12,161 nt of DNA from an uncultured Actinomyces sp. (GTDB taxonomy: Bacteria > Actinomycetota > Actinomycetes > Actinomycetales > Actinomycetaceae). Position numbers and translations under genes: made by a program. Below the pieces are notes generated by a model. The model was not told the origin of the DNA, ran no database searches, and saw only the letters and a program-made list of their open reading frames with translations. The stretch covers positions 1 through 12,161 of the forward strand of contig CAJZDJ010000061.1 of the NCBI GenBank assembly GCA_915063485.1, in the 5' to 3' direction. Shown in pieces: positions 1 to 6,543 of the stretch; within the stretch, counting starts at the first letter, position 1, and each line of letters begins with the position of its first letter.

Positions 1-928
1 CCGCATTGGCCGCAAAAATCTGTTTAGACAGTTGCGCTACCTGCCCGTTGGTGGGAGATGGCACCCCATTTTGCTGTAGCCACTGGAGGGAAATAGACCA
101 TAGGCTCTCGCCAGCTAAAACCAGGTGCTGGCGAATAACCGGGGCGGGTTTAGCATCTGGAGCCGGCACGCAAGTACCTGAGCGCTGCGCACTAGCGGGA
201 TTGGAGCCGCCGCTCTTGGACCTATCCTTGCTAGTTGCTTTAGCGTCGCCCGCTTTAGGGCTGGCCTTCGAGTTTGGAGCTTTGGCTCCCGGACTTTTAA
301 CCGCCGGGGTTTTAGCCCCTGGCCCGCCAGTGCGTGGATGAGCGCTAGAGCGGCTGGGACTGGCTGAAGGTCGCGCACTAGGCCGGCTTGAGGCGCTAGG
401 GCTTGTTGTAGCCCTGGCTCGCGCGCTGGCGTGGCTAGTGGGCGTGGCGCTGGCGTGGCTAGTGGGCGTGGCGCTGGCGTGGCTAGTGGGTGAGGTACTG
501 GCTTGGCTAGTGGGCGTAGCTGTGGCTGATGTGCTTGCGGTGGCGCTAGGGGAGGGGCCGTGTGCACCCCAGCCCAGATTGTCGTCATTAGCGCTGGCCG
601 GGGCGCAGCTAAGGGCAATAATTGCGGCCCCGGTGGCCAGTTTGCGTACCAAAGGCGCGCTGTGACGCAAATTCAAAGTGCGGTGAGTACAAGCACATGC
701 CAGCACCCATATGGCTCCCAGTGCGTGCCAGGCTACCAGTGCCGCGCCGACTGCGGCGGCCAGGCCGGCCAGCGCAGTGCTGACATCCGCCATCGACCAC
801 AGCGACAAATACTGTAAAGACAAGGGCCTGAGCAAAGCCACGGCGGCTGCTAGCAGCAAGACGCTCAGCGCTGTGCCGAGCCAGGCAACTAGGTGAAGAC
901 CTAGCCAACATTTTAGGCTCTTAGACAT
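1..928 (-). CDS. LysM-domain membrane protein, C-terminus cut by window edge
   Basis: An uninterrupted frame of 309 codons runs from ATG at 928 to the left edge, so the C-terminus is missing. The N-terminus is very hydrophobic, with likely membrane segments at about residues 9-33, 51-79 and 95-113. The last of these ends in CAPASA, like a signal-peptide cleavage site. Residues about 125-260 are a Ser/Thr/Ala/Pro-rich linker that becomes Lys-rich, typical of an extracytoplasmic spacer. From residue 267 the pattern HLVLAGESLWSIS matches the start of a LysM peptidoglycan-binding domain (family pattern: hydrophobic-x-x-GDTLWxIA). The start is supported by GAAGGTG (934-940 on the reverse strand) 5 nt upstream and by a strong promoter. 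In actinobacteria such proteins often lie beside the HTH, SAF and CpaE-like genes found here. I infer a cell-wall-associated role. The full protein may carry further C-terminal domains outside the window. Confidence 0.85.
   Translation of the reverse strand, partial: MSKSLKCWLGLHLVAWLGTALSVLLLAAAVALLRPLSLQYLSLWSMADVSTALAGLAAAVGAALVAWHALGAIWVLACACTHRTLNLRHSAPLVRKLATGAAIIALSCAPASANDDNLGWGAHGPSPSATASTSATATPTSQASTSPTSHASATPTSHASATPTSHASARARATTSPSASSRPSARPSASPSRSSAHPRTGGPGAKTPAVKSPGAKAPNSKASPKAGDAKATSKDRSKSGGSNPASAQRSGTCVPAPDAKPAPVIRQHLVLAGESLWSISLQWLQQNGVPSPTNGQVAQLSKQIFAANA
425..520 (-). repeat. 24-bp tandem repeat, four copies, inside the LysM gene
   Basis: Copies lie at 425-448 and 449-472 (identical), 473-496 and 497-520 (progressively diverged). 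The unit on the plus strand begins GCTGGCGTGGCTAGTGGG. In the coding frame each unit adds eight residues of the type TSHASATP to the Ser/Thr/Pro linker. Because 24 is a multiple of three, gain or loss of a copy keeps the reading frame. Linker length could therefore vary between strains. Confidence 0.9.
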
Positions 929-933
929 CGGTA

Positions 934-993
934 CACCTTCTTTGGTGAGAAACAGTGATGTTTAATTATGTTTCGCTAGAACTTACCTGTCAA
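934..993 (-). promoter_or_regulatory. Sigma-70-type promoter and RBS for the LysM gene
   Basis: On the reverse strand a perfect TTGACA (988-993) is followed after exactly 17 nt by CATAAT (965-970, one mismatch to TATAAT). Transcription would start near 958. The leader then carries GAAGGTG (934-940), 5 nt before the ATG at 928. This is the best consensus promoter in the window. The -35 box lies inside an 11-mer (TTACCTGTCAA on plus, 983-993) that recurs at 10929-10939. Confidence 0.75.
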
Positions 994-1029
994 TAGCGAA
1001 TGTGACTTTGGTTATGGCAATCTTGAATC

Positions 1030-1554
1030 ATGCACTTAGAGAGCCTGCTGGCGGATCTAGATAGCCAGTTTGAGCAGTATGAACGCTCTGCCCGGGCAGC
1101 TCAGGCTTGGGAGCTAGCCGAGGCTGAAGCTGGTAGAAGCGCGTTGGTAGATCGTCTGCGCGCGGTGGAAGGCGGTGCGCTTACCCTAACCACTCGCAGT
1201 GGGCGGGTAGCTAGCGGCAAGCTACTGCAAGCACGCCAAGAATTTTTGCTACTGCGCGCCGGCGACGCCAGTCAGATGCTGGTGCCAATGGGAGCAGTAG
1301 TTAGTGTGCGGGGTGTGGGGCGCCAGTTAGAGACGACGGCGTCACAGCGGGTTAGCTACACGGTTGCGGCAGTTTTGCGTCAAATTATGCGAACTAAGCG
1401 ACCGGCCAGATTCAACACAGCGGCAGGTGATATTACCGGCAGGATCATCCGCGTCGGTGCGGATCACGTGGACGTACTGAGCGTGGACAAGCGTGACTTA
1501 TCCGATCGGGTCACGCTTATCCTGTCAGCAATTGAAATTGTGACCAGTATTTAG
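1030..1554 (+). CDS. Conserved actinobacterial protein, function unknown (Sm-like segments)
   Basis: The product has 174 residues and no signal peptide or membrane segment, so it is probably cytoplasmic. Residues 1-45 are charged and helical (SLLADLDSQFEQYERSARAA), a possible coiled coil. Residues about 48-96 (GALTLTTRSGRVASGKLLQA, later FLLLRAG and VPMGAVVSVRG) have the strand pattern of an Sm/SH3-like barrel. Residues about 127-173 (FNTAAGDITGRIIRVGADHV) look like a second, similar barrel. The layout resembles hypothetical proteins I recall from many actinobacteria near the same HTH/SAF genes. ATG 1030 follows an in-frame TGA at 1024-1026, so no earlier start is possible. No Shine-Dalgarno is visible; CAATCT at 1018-1023 lies 6 nt upstream and could be the -10 of a leaderless transcript. 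RNA binding would be an inference from fold pattern only. Confidence 0.85.
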   Translation: MHLESLLADLDSQFEQYERSARAAQAWELAEAEAGRSALVDRLRAVEGGALTLTTRSGRVASGKLLQARQEFLLLRAGDASQMLVPMGAVVSVRGVGRQLETTASQRVSYTVAAVLRQIMRTKRPARFNTAAGDITGRIIRVGADHVDVLSVDKRDLSDRVTLILSAIEIVTSI

Positions 1555-1587
1555 CCACAAGAGGCTAATATTTAGGTCGTGCGGTCA

Positions 1588-1620
1588 CTATCGCTAGCCA
1601 AAATTGGGTGCTAGCGATAG
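1588..1620. terminator. Perfect 11-bp hairpin between convergent genes
   Basis: CTATCGCTAGC (1588-1598) pairs perfectly with GCTAGCGATAG (1610-1620) across an 11-nt loop. It begins about 33 nt after the stop of the upstream gene and ends 3 nt from the stop of the HTH gene on the other strand. This placement fits a bidirectional terminator. No T-run follows on either strand, so it may be a U-less terminator or an mRNA 3'-end stabiliser. Confidence 0.7.
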
Positions 1621-1623
1621 CGC

Positions 1624-1839
1624 TTAGAGGTCTAATCCACCTTCGGATACGGCCTCGCGGGTGTGCGCATACTGCTTGTCGATGTAGTCTTCGAGTGCAG
1701 CTACTTCAATGCGCCATAGACCGCGAGCGCCAACCTGAATAGCGGGTAGCTCTCCGGTGCGGATAAGTGAACGGACGGCCTGGGCGGAAATCGATAACTG
1801 CTCGGCGACGTCGGCGATAGATAAAAATCGAGGTGCCAT
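1624..1839 (-). CDS. Small excisionase/MerR-type helix-turn-helix DNA-binding protein
   Basis: The product has 71 residues. FLSIADVAEQLSISAQAVRS (residues 5-24) is the helix-turn-helix: 'DVAEQLSIS' leads into the recognition helix 'QAVRSLIRTGELPAI'. Residues 36-52 (VGARGLWRIEVAALEDYI) form the wing and closing helix typical of excisionase/BldC-like small winged-helix proteins. The N-terminus MAPRFLSIADVAE closely matches a conserved actinobacterial family. The gene is divergent from the SAF/CpaE operon and shares about 136 bp of upstream DNA with it, so it is a natural candidate regulator of that operon; this is inference from position. No Shine-Dalgarno is present. A -10-like box lies 6 nt upstream, so translation is probably leaderless. 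True excisionase activity is unlikely because no integrase or att site is nearby. Confidence 0.9.
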   Translation of the reverse strand: MAPRFLSIADVAEQLSISAQAVRSLIRTGELPAIQVGARGLWRIEVAALEDYIDKQYAHTREAVSEGGLDL

Positions 1840-1845
1840 GTCCTA

Positions 1846-1873
1846 ATAATGTCACGGGTTAGCCCAGATGCAA
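1846..1873 (-). promoter_or_regulatory. Leaderless promoter of the HTH gene
   Basis: On the reverse strand TTGCAT (1868-1873) is followed after 16 nt by CATTAT (1846-1851). Six nucleotides (1840-1845) then separate the -10 from the ATG at 1839, which puts the predicted transcription start on or beside the start codon. The two boxes each match the consensus only partly. Confidence 0.55.
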
Positions 1874-1975
1874 ACTGGTTAGGTGAGATTGTGAAAACTT
1901 CATGGCTGCCCAGAATTTCTCTTAGGATAGGCAGATAGCTGGACGACCTGGGGGTTGTTACCAAGGGATGCGCAT

Positions 1976-2698
1976 ATGTCTGAATTAAATCAATCGAATA
2001 GATATGAGGCGCGGCAGCATCAAAATGATGCTGGTGCGAGCATTGACGCTTGGCGCTGGAGGCGCCCAACTTGGCGAGATCCTAGGCTTTTTATCGGAAT
2101 AGTGCTGGTCATCGTGTCTATGGTAGCCGGTTCAGTACTAATTGATAGAGCCACTAGTACACAGCAGGTATGGGCTTTGAGTCAGGATGTAGCCCCAGGA
2201 ACTGCTCTAAAAGCTGGAAAAAACCTGAAATTAGTCTCAGTGAATCTTGGGAGCGCAAGTAGCGCTTATGTGCAACAAAAGCAACTTAAAGCTGACACAT
2301 ATGCGCAACGTTCATTACACTCAGGAGAGTTATTGCCAGCCGACGCCACTAGCCAGCAAAGCAAATTGAATATGCGCTCAATTGTGGTGCAAAGCAGTGG
2401 TCAGCTTTTAAATAGCATTCGGGTTGGCGATACCGTGGAGCTGTGGCAGTTGCCTTCCAGAAACGTAGCGGCCATAGCACCCACGCCGTCGGCAACTAAA
2501 GCAGCTAGCACCAATGGAGCTAGGCGCGTGGCTCAAGGACTGATAGTGGACGCAATCGGAGGCGATCAAAACGCCATCGTCGCAGATAAAAGCACCAGCG
2601 TGCGTGTGCTGGTACCGGCCGAACAAGTTGAGCCTGTGCTCACCGCAGTCGGCTCTGGTGCCGGCTTGGTGCTGGTGAACACGGGGTCTGAGCAATGA
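1976..2698 (+). CDS. SAF-domain membrane protein, CpaB-like
   Basis: The product has 240 residues. Residues 1-37 are a basic cytoplasmic tail ending WRRPTWRDPR, a motif seen in actinobacterial SAF proteins. Residues 38-56 (LFIGIVLVIVSMVAGSVLI) are one membrane helix. An SAF domain follows at about 66-125 (ALSQDVAPGTALKAG), the fold shared by CpaB/RcpC pilus proteins and FlgA, placed outside the membrane. A second strand-rich part (130-240) is interrupted by an Ala/Thr/Ser segment near 163-180. ATG 1976 is preferred over TTG 1955 because AAGGGA (1963-1968) lies 7 nt upstream. The stop overlaps the next gene as ATGA, suggesting translational coupling. By family, CpaB helps assemble Flp/Tad pili and binds the cell envelope; the exact role here is inferred. 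I see no convincing promoter upstream; TAGGAT at 1923-1928 lacks a -35. The first half is visibly AT-richer than its neighbours. Confidence 0.88.
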   Translation: MSELNQSNRYEARQHQNDAGASIDAWRWRRPTWRDPRLFIGIVLVIVSMVAGSVLIDRATSTQQVWALSQDVAPGTALKAGKNLKLVSVNLGSASSAYVQQKQLKADTYAQRSLHSGELLPADATSQQSKLNMRSIVVQSSGQLLNSIRVGDTVELWQLPSRNVAAIAPTPSATKAASTNGARRVAQGLIVDAIGGDQNAIVADKSTSVRVLVPAEQVEPVLTAVGSGAGLVLVNTGSEQ

Positions 2699-5600
2699 GA
2701 ACAGCCGTATTACTAGCTTTATGGGATGACGATTCCACGCTTTTGCGACAAATTGACGCTGAGCGTGACCTGTATGTTTCGCGCCGCTGTGCAGATATAA
2801 GTGAGCTTTTAGCTGACGCTGCCGTGGGACTAGGACAGCTGGCCATTATCGATGAGCAGCTTGACGGACTAGATCGCACAGTGATTGCCACTTTGAATTC
2901 CTATGGCCTGCCCGCGATTGTGTTGACCCGCAATGACGGGGTGCGCTGGCATGATCTGGGCGCCTGGGTGGCGCCTTGGCCGGGTTCGCCTCAGCGAGTG
3001 GTTGCCGAAATTTCACGGGTTTTGGTTGCTGGCACGGTTTCGCCCCAGCCCACGGCTGCAGCCAGTTTGGGTGATGAGCTCTTTGGGCTTTCGCCTACGG
3101 CAGTTGACGACGGCGCCTTGGGGCTGCCTAGCGCGCGTTCTGCAGCCTTTAATCCTTTAGATGTGCCCATGGCGGCGACGACGGACGGGGCTAGCTCTCC
3201 TTTGTTCGACGCCGTCGTGCAAAGCCAGGCTTCAGCTTCCAGTCCGCCGCCCGCGCCGCCAGAGCAGCTACCACCCCCGCCGTTTGATAGCGCAGTGGGG
3301 CAAGTACCGCTTATACCGCCAACCGAGGCTCCGGTCCCTAGTGGGCAGTTAGATCCGGCTTTAGCGCTACCCTTGCCCCCAGCTCCAAGCTTCGAGCCAC
3401 CGGCGCCCAGCGCCGACTTACCTGAGGCGCCAGCTGAGGCGCCAGTTACCAGCTCTGAACAAAGCCCAGCAGACATCACAGCTGCGCAGCCAACCACCCG
3501 CATGGGGCGCCGTCGTGCCCGCCGTGCCAGCCATGCTGCCAGCCCAGTTACCCCGAGCCAAGGCAATACGTCTAGCTACTTCAGTACGGCTAGTCAGGAG
3601 CAAAGCGGCGAGGCTAAAGCTAGGGTTGAGCCGGACGATCCGCAGCAGCAGCTCAATGACTCTAGTGTAGACGCCGTCAAGTCGGCTGTTTCAGCTGGCC
3701 AGACCAGTATTGACTCGCCTCCATTGCCTGAGGGGGCATTAGCTGCTCGCGTGCTGCCGCAGTCGGTTCAACCAGTTACGCGCCGCAGTGTGCGCCGCTC
3801 TCAAACGGCGCGCCCGGCCACGCCGGATGGGCCTGTTGTAGCTGATTACGCCGGCGCGGCACCCCAAAGTGGGGTAGATGCCCAAAACGGGGCGACGGCG
3901 CAAGCTGGGATGGCAGCGCCTGGTGAAGCTAGCCAGATGGCAGGTGCTGGTATAGAAGTCTCGCCTTTTGCCCCGCCGCAGCAGCGAGGCGTGACTAGCT
4001 CAGATTTGGCGGCTTCTGGTTTCTCAGCTAGCACTGGAATGTCGGCCGCTTCGGCTGGGCCGCTGGCTTCAGCCGCATCCTTTGCTTCGGCCGCTTCAGC
4101 TGCGCCTTATGGCTCGGCTGCTTCTGCCGCCCCCTATGCTTCCGCCGCCTCAGCTGCAATGCCTACTGCGGGCTCGGGCGCCGGCGGGCCCTGGTCGGCA
4201 ATGTCGGCTGCAGGGACTGCTTGGTCGGCTACTTCGGCTCCGTTTGCGGCTTCAGCAGCGGCACCTGGTGGCCCTATGCCGGCGCAGACTCAGGTGCTGG
4301 CGCCTGGCCAAATTAACGGTTACCAAAACCCAGCTGGCATCAATGGGGCTCAGCCTCCACGCCGTAAAGGTTTACGTGCTTTGCTGGCGCGCAAAAATGG
4401 GGCCAGTACCCCCAGTGCAGGTGGTCCAGTAATTGCCGGCCCCGCCGGTCGCGCTGGCGCAGTGGCTGGGGTTGGTGTCCCCGTACAGCCTGGTATGCCG
4501 GGTGCGGCCCCTGGGGCTGGTATTCCTGGCGCCATGCCTGGCGCTGGCGTGCCAGGTGTCATGCCTGGTGTCATGGCCCCGATGCCCGGTGCTGGGCCAG
4601 TCGCAGGCGCGGTTCCTGGCGCTGTGGGCTTCCCCGGCACTGTGGGTGCCCCGGGTGCAGGTGGACCCGGTATGCCTGGCGGGCAAGGCGCCCCTGGCGC
4701 CGCCATGCCCACGGCCATGCCTGGCAACCAGGGCGCCCCGAGTGCTTATGCCCCCAATGGGCAACCTCGCGCAGTTAATGGCCCAGCTAGTCCTGGGGCT
4801 GCGCTTACCCCGAATGGGGGGCTACCTACCCGCCGCTCAACACGGGCTGCTTTTTCAGCGGCCAGCGCGGCTGGATCAGGTGCGGCTGGGGCAGGCCCGG
4901 CTGGCGCAGGGCCGGCTAGGGCGGGCGGGGCTGGAGTTACAGGCGCCTTGGCTGCGGCGTCGTCGCAAAATAACGCGGCCCCACTAAACACAGCCGCAAC
5001 CACTAACTCAGCGCAGCCTGAAGTAAAGCTCGGCTGGCCAGTCACTGCGGGAACCCCTTCAAGCCCGGCCACCAGCGCTTTTGCACCAGCCTCACATCGC
5101 GAAGAAATTGACGCTGCAGGCAAGCCTCAAATCGGCAAAATCATTGCAGTTTGGGGCACCCACGGGGCGCCGGGGCGCTCCACCTTGGCACTGGCATTGG
5201 CTGCCTACCTAAACGAGCAGGGCAGCACCATTTTGGTTGACTGCGACATCAACGCTCCCGCACAGGTACAGCTGCTGGGACTGCCTGAAGACTCCTCTGG
5301 CCTAGCTAGCGCCGCGCGCCTAGCCACCCACGGCGAGCTCGACTCCACCCGCCTGGTACAAACCCTGCTCAGCGCCAAAGCTGACCTGCAGGTACTAACC
5401 GGGCTGGGACGCTCAGGACGCTGGCGTGAACTGCCGGTGGCCTCCATGAATAAGGTCTGGGAAGTTTGCCGCCACACCGCCGAATACACTGTGGTGGACT
5501 TAAGCGGTGGGCTGGAAGAAGAACGGGTAGAAGACTTCGCCATGGAACCCGACCATGACGCCGTCGCCGCCGCCCTACTTGAACAAGCGGACCTGACCTT

Positions 5601-5922
5601 GATTGTGGGCGCGGCTGATCCAGTAGGTATTAGACGCCTAATCCAGCTGCTTAACTCCAACCGTCAAGCAGTTGGTGGACGCAGCCAGGTGGTAGTTAAC
5701 CGAGTACGCTCAAGCACCGCCGGGGCTGACCCCAACAGTGCTATCGGCAGCGTACTTGCCCGCTACACCAGTGCCTCAGACATTGTCTACGTGCCCGCAG
5801 ATTACCGTCTGTTCGATAAGGCCCTGATGCAAGCCCAGCCGGTGGCAGTGGTGGAAAGCCGTAGCGCGGCCGCCAAATCCATTGCCAAACTGGCCAAACT
5901 AGTGATGACCCAGCTGGCTTAA
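2695..5922 (+). CDS. CpaE/TadZ-like ParA/MinD-family ATPase with giant low-complexity linker
   Basis: The product has 1075 residues, whereas CpaE/TadZ proteins usually have about 400-600. Residues 1-113 resemble the receiver-like domain of CpaE, with an Asp (D53 in AIIDEQLDGLD) near the usual phospho-acceptor strand. Residues about 114-800 are low-complexity: Pro/Ala/Ser-rich first, Ala/Ser repeats at about 443-525, then a collagen-like PG/MPG run at about 599-683. Arg-rich patches lie near 269-278, 363-368, 556-569 and 713-717. Residues 813-1075 are the P-loop ATPase: GTHGAPGRST (821-830), Walker A' ILVDCDINAP (D849, D851) and Walker B YTVVDLSGG (D935). Both signature lysines of the deviant Walker A are replaced, by H823 and R828. 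ATG overlaps the SAF stop (ATGA). By family, such proteins localise Tad-pilus machinery at the cell pole or membrane. Whether this one hydrolyses ATP is open. Confidence 0.88.
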   Translation: MRTAVLLALWDDDSTLLRQIDAERDLYVSRRCADISELLADAAVGLGQLAIIDEQLDGLDRTVIATLNSYGLPAIVLTRNDGVRWHDLGAWVAPWPGSPQRVVAEISRVLVAGTVSPQPTAAASLGDELFGLSPTAVDDGALGLPSARSAAFNPLDVPMAATTDGASSPLFDAVVQSQASASSPPPAPPEQLPPPPFDSAVGQVPLIPPTEAPVPSGQLDPALALPLPPAPSFEPPAPSADLPEAPAEAPVTSSEQSPADITAAQPTTRMGRRRARRASHAASPVTPSQGNTSSYFSTASQEQSGEAKARVEPDDPQQQLNDSSVDAVKSAVSAGQTSIDSPPLPEGALAARVLPQSVQPVTRRSVRRSQTARPATPDGPVVADYAGAAPQSGVDAQNGATAQAGMAAPGEASQMAGAGIEVSPFAPPQQRGVTSSDLAASGFSASTGMSAASAGPLASAASFASAASAAPYGSAASAAPYASAASAAMPTAGSGAGGPWSAMSAAGTAWSATSAPFAASAAAPGGPMPAQTQVLAPGQINGYQNPAGINGAQPPRRKGLRALLARKNGASTPSAGGPVIAGPAGRAGAVAGVGVPVQPGMPGAAPGAGIPGAMPGAGVPGVMPGVMAPMPGAGPVAGAVPGAVGFPGTVGAPGAGGPGMPGGQGAPGAAMPTAMPGNQGAPSAYAPNGQPRAVNGPASPGAALTPNGGLPTRRSTRAAFSAASAAGSGAAGAGPAGAGPARAGGAGVTGALAAASSQNNAAPLNTAATTNSAQPEVKLGWPVTAGTPSSPATSAFAPASHREEIDAAGKPQIGKIIAVWGTHGAPGRSTLALALAAYLNEQGSTILVDCDINAPAQVQLLGLPEDSSGLASAARLATHGELDSTRLVQTLLSAKADLQVLTGLGRSGRWRELPVASMNKVWEVCRHTAEYTVVDLSGGLEEERVEDFAMEPDHDAVAAALLEQADLTLIVGAADPVGIRRLIQLLNSNRQAVGGRSQVVVNRVRSSTAGADPNSAIGSVLARYTSASDIVYVPADYRLFDKALMQAQPVAVVESRSAAAKSIAKLAKLVMTQLA

Positions 5923-5957
5923 GCGGCTAGCTTTGGCGAGGCGCTAGCGCTTTAGTT
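5921..5957 (+). terminator. Bulged hairpin terminator of the SAF/CpaE operon
   Basis: AAGCG-G-CTAGC (5921-5931) pairs with GCTAGCGCTT (5943-5952) as a 10-bp stem with one bulged G (5926) and an 11-nt loop. The stem starts inside the TAA stop codon (5920-5922). The right arm runs into TTTAGTTT, a short broken U-tract, which supports an intrinsic terminator. The CTAGC/GCTAG core and the loop length match the hairpin at 1588-1620. Confidence 0.65.
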
Positions 5958-5970
5958 TCGGTTAGGCCGT

Positions 5971-5976
5971 TAAACT
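5971..5976 (+). promoter_or_regulatory. -10 box of a leaderless promoter for the DUF6912-like gene
   Basis: TAAACT fits the TAnnnT -10 pattern and lies 7 nt before the ATG at 5984. There is no Shine-Dalgarno in between, so transcription and translation probably start together. A clear -35 is not visible; it would overlap the terminator stem of the previous operon. Confidence 0.5.
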
Positions 5977-5983
5977 AGACGTC

Positions 5984-6451
5984 ATGCGCGTATATCTACC
6001 TGCCACAGTGGCGGACCTTTCCGCCCCGGCTATCACCTCCCGTCAGGCCCACGCCGCCACCGCCTCACTGGCTGCGGCGCTACCTGACGAAGACGAGGAA
6101 GGTCTGGAAGTGTCGGCCTGCCTATGCGCAGCTGACTCCTCAGTAATTGCCATCTCTGAGCAAGATGAGGCGCAAAAACGCTACCGTCGCGTAGTAATTG
6201 CTGCTGACGTGGAGCGTGAGAACCTGCGTGAATTAGAGGTCGACGACGAAACCCTACCTGGCACTGTCCAGGTGCTGGTGGATGTGCCTTGGGATGACGT
6301 GGCCGCAGTATTGGCAGATGAAGATCAAGCCAGTGCGGATGTAAAACTAGCAGCCGAAGGCGACGAGGAAGCTTTTGAGCGCAGCGCTGACGCCGACCTG
6401 CTCTGGTTCGACGTGTGTGAAGTGGCGGTACTGGCTAAAAACTGGTCCTAA
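5984..6451 (+). CDS. DUF6912-like small acidic protein, function unknown
   Basis: The product has 155 residues, is strongly acidic and carries no signal peptide or membrane segment. MRVYLPATVADL at the N-terminus and RRVVIAADVE at residues 68-77 match the two most conserved parts of the actinobacterial DUF6912 family as I remember it. The C-terminal DLLWFDVCEVAVL (138-150) also fits its closing strand. The middle has acidic runs such as PDEDEEGLEV (34-43) and DDETLPG (87-93). No catalytic motif is evident. It has its own leaderless-type start and follows a terminator, so it is probably transcribed apart from the SAF/CpaE operon. It is convergent with sbcC, with only 73 bp between the stop codons. 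No function can be assigned. Confidence 0.85.
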   Translation: MRVYLPATVADLSAPAITSRQAHAATASLAAALPDEDEEGLEVSACLCAADSSVIAISEQDEAQKRYRRVVIAADVERENLRELEVDDETLPGTVQVLVDVPWDDVAAVLADEDQASADVKLAAEGDEEAFERSADADLLWFDVCEVAVLAKNWS

Positions 6452-6543
6452 ACTCGCGCGCAGGCCCTAAACTCGCGTGCAAGCTTGAGGCCACGCCAGA
6501 CTTGCCAGCGGCGAGGGCGCGCACCTAAACCCGTGTGCGCAGG
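6447..6543. repeat. Degenerate CCTAAACYCGYGYGC repeats spanning two stop codons
   Basis: Three similar short copies occur: CCTAAACTCGCGCGCAGG (6447-6464), CCTAAACTCGCGTGCAAG (6466-6483) and CCTAAACCCGTGTGCGCAGG (6524-6543). Copies 1 and 2 are offset by 19 bp. Copy 1 contains the TAA stop of the DUF6912-like gene (6449-6451). Copy 3 contains, on the other strand, the TAG stop of sbcC (6525-6527). The 73-bp gap shows no strong hairpin, so I cannot name a terminator for either gene. Confidence 0.6.

Noticed and set aside
425..520. CRISPR-like array
   Set aside because: The repeats are directly tandem without spacers and lie in a coding frame.
115..911. Several open frames on both strands (for example 115-618 and 609-911 minus, 438-665 plus)
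   Set aside because: They overlap the 309-codon frame of the LysM protein, which has a promoter, an RBS, membrane segments and a LysM motif. The others are low-complexity shadows of the 24-bp repeat.
1624..1839. Excisionase of an integrated mobile element
   Set aside because: The protein has an excisionase-type fold, but there is no integrase, att repeat or phage gene nearby, and the family is a conserved chromosomal actinobacterial one.
1955..1975. TTG 1955 as the start of the SAF gene
   Set aside because: ATG 1976 has AAGGGA 7 nt upstream and gives a normal N-terminus; the extra residues add nothing recognisable.
4350..4764. Collagen-like minus-strand open frames opposite the CpaE-like gene
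   Set aside because: They mirror the PGM/PGA-rich linker on the antisense strand. GC-rich repetitive coding DNA leaves the opposite strand open, and no RBS or domain is seen.
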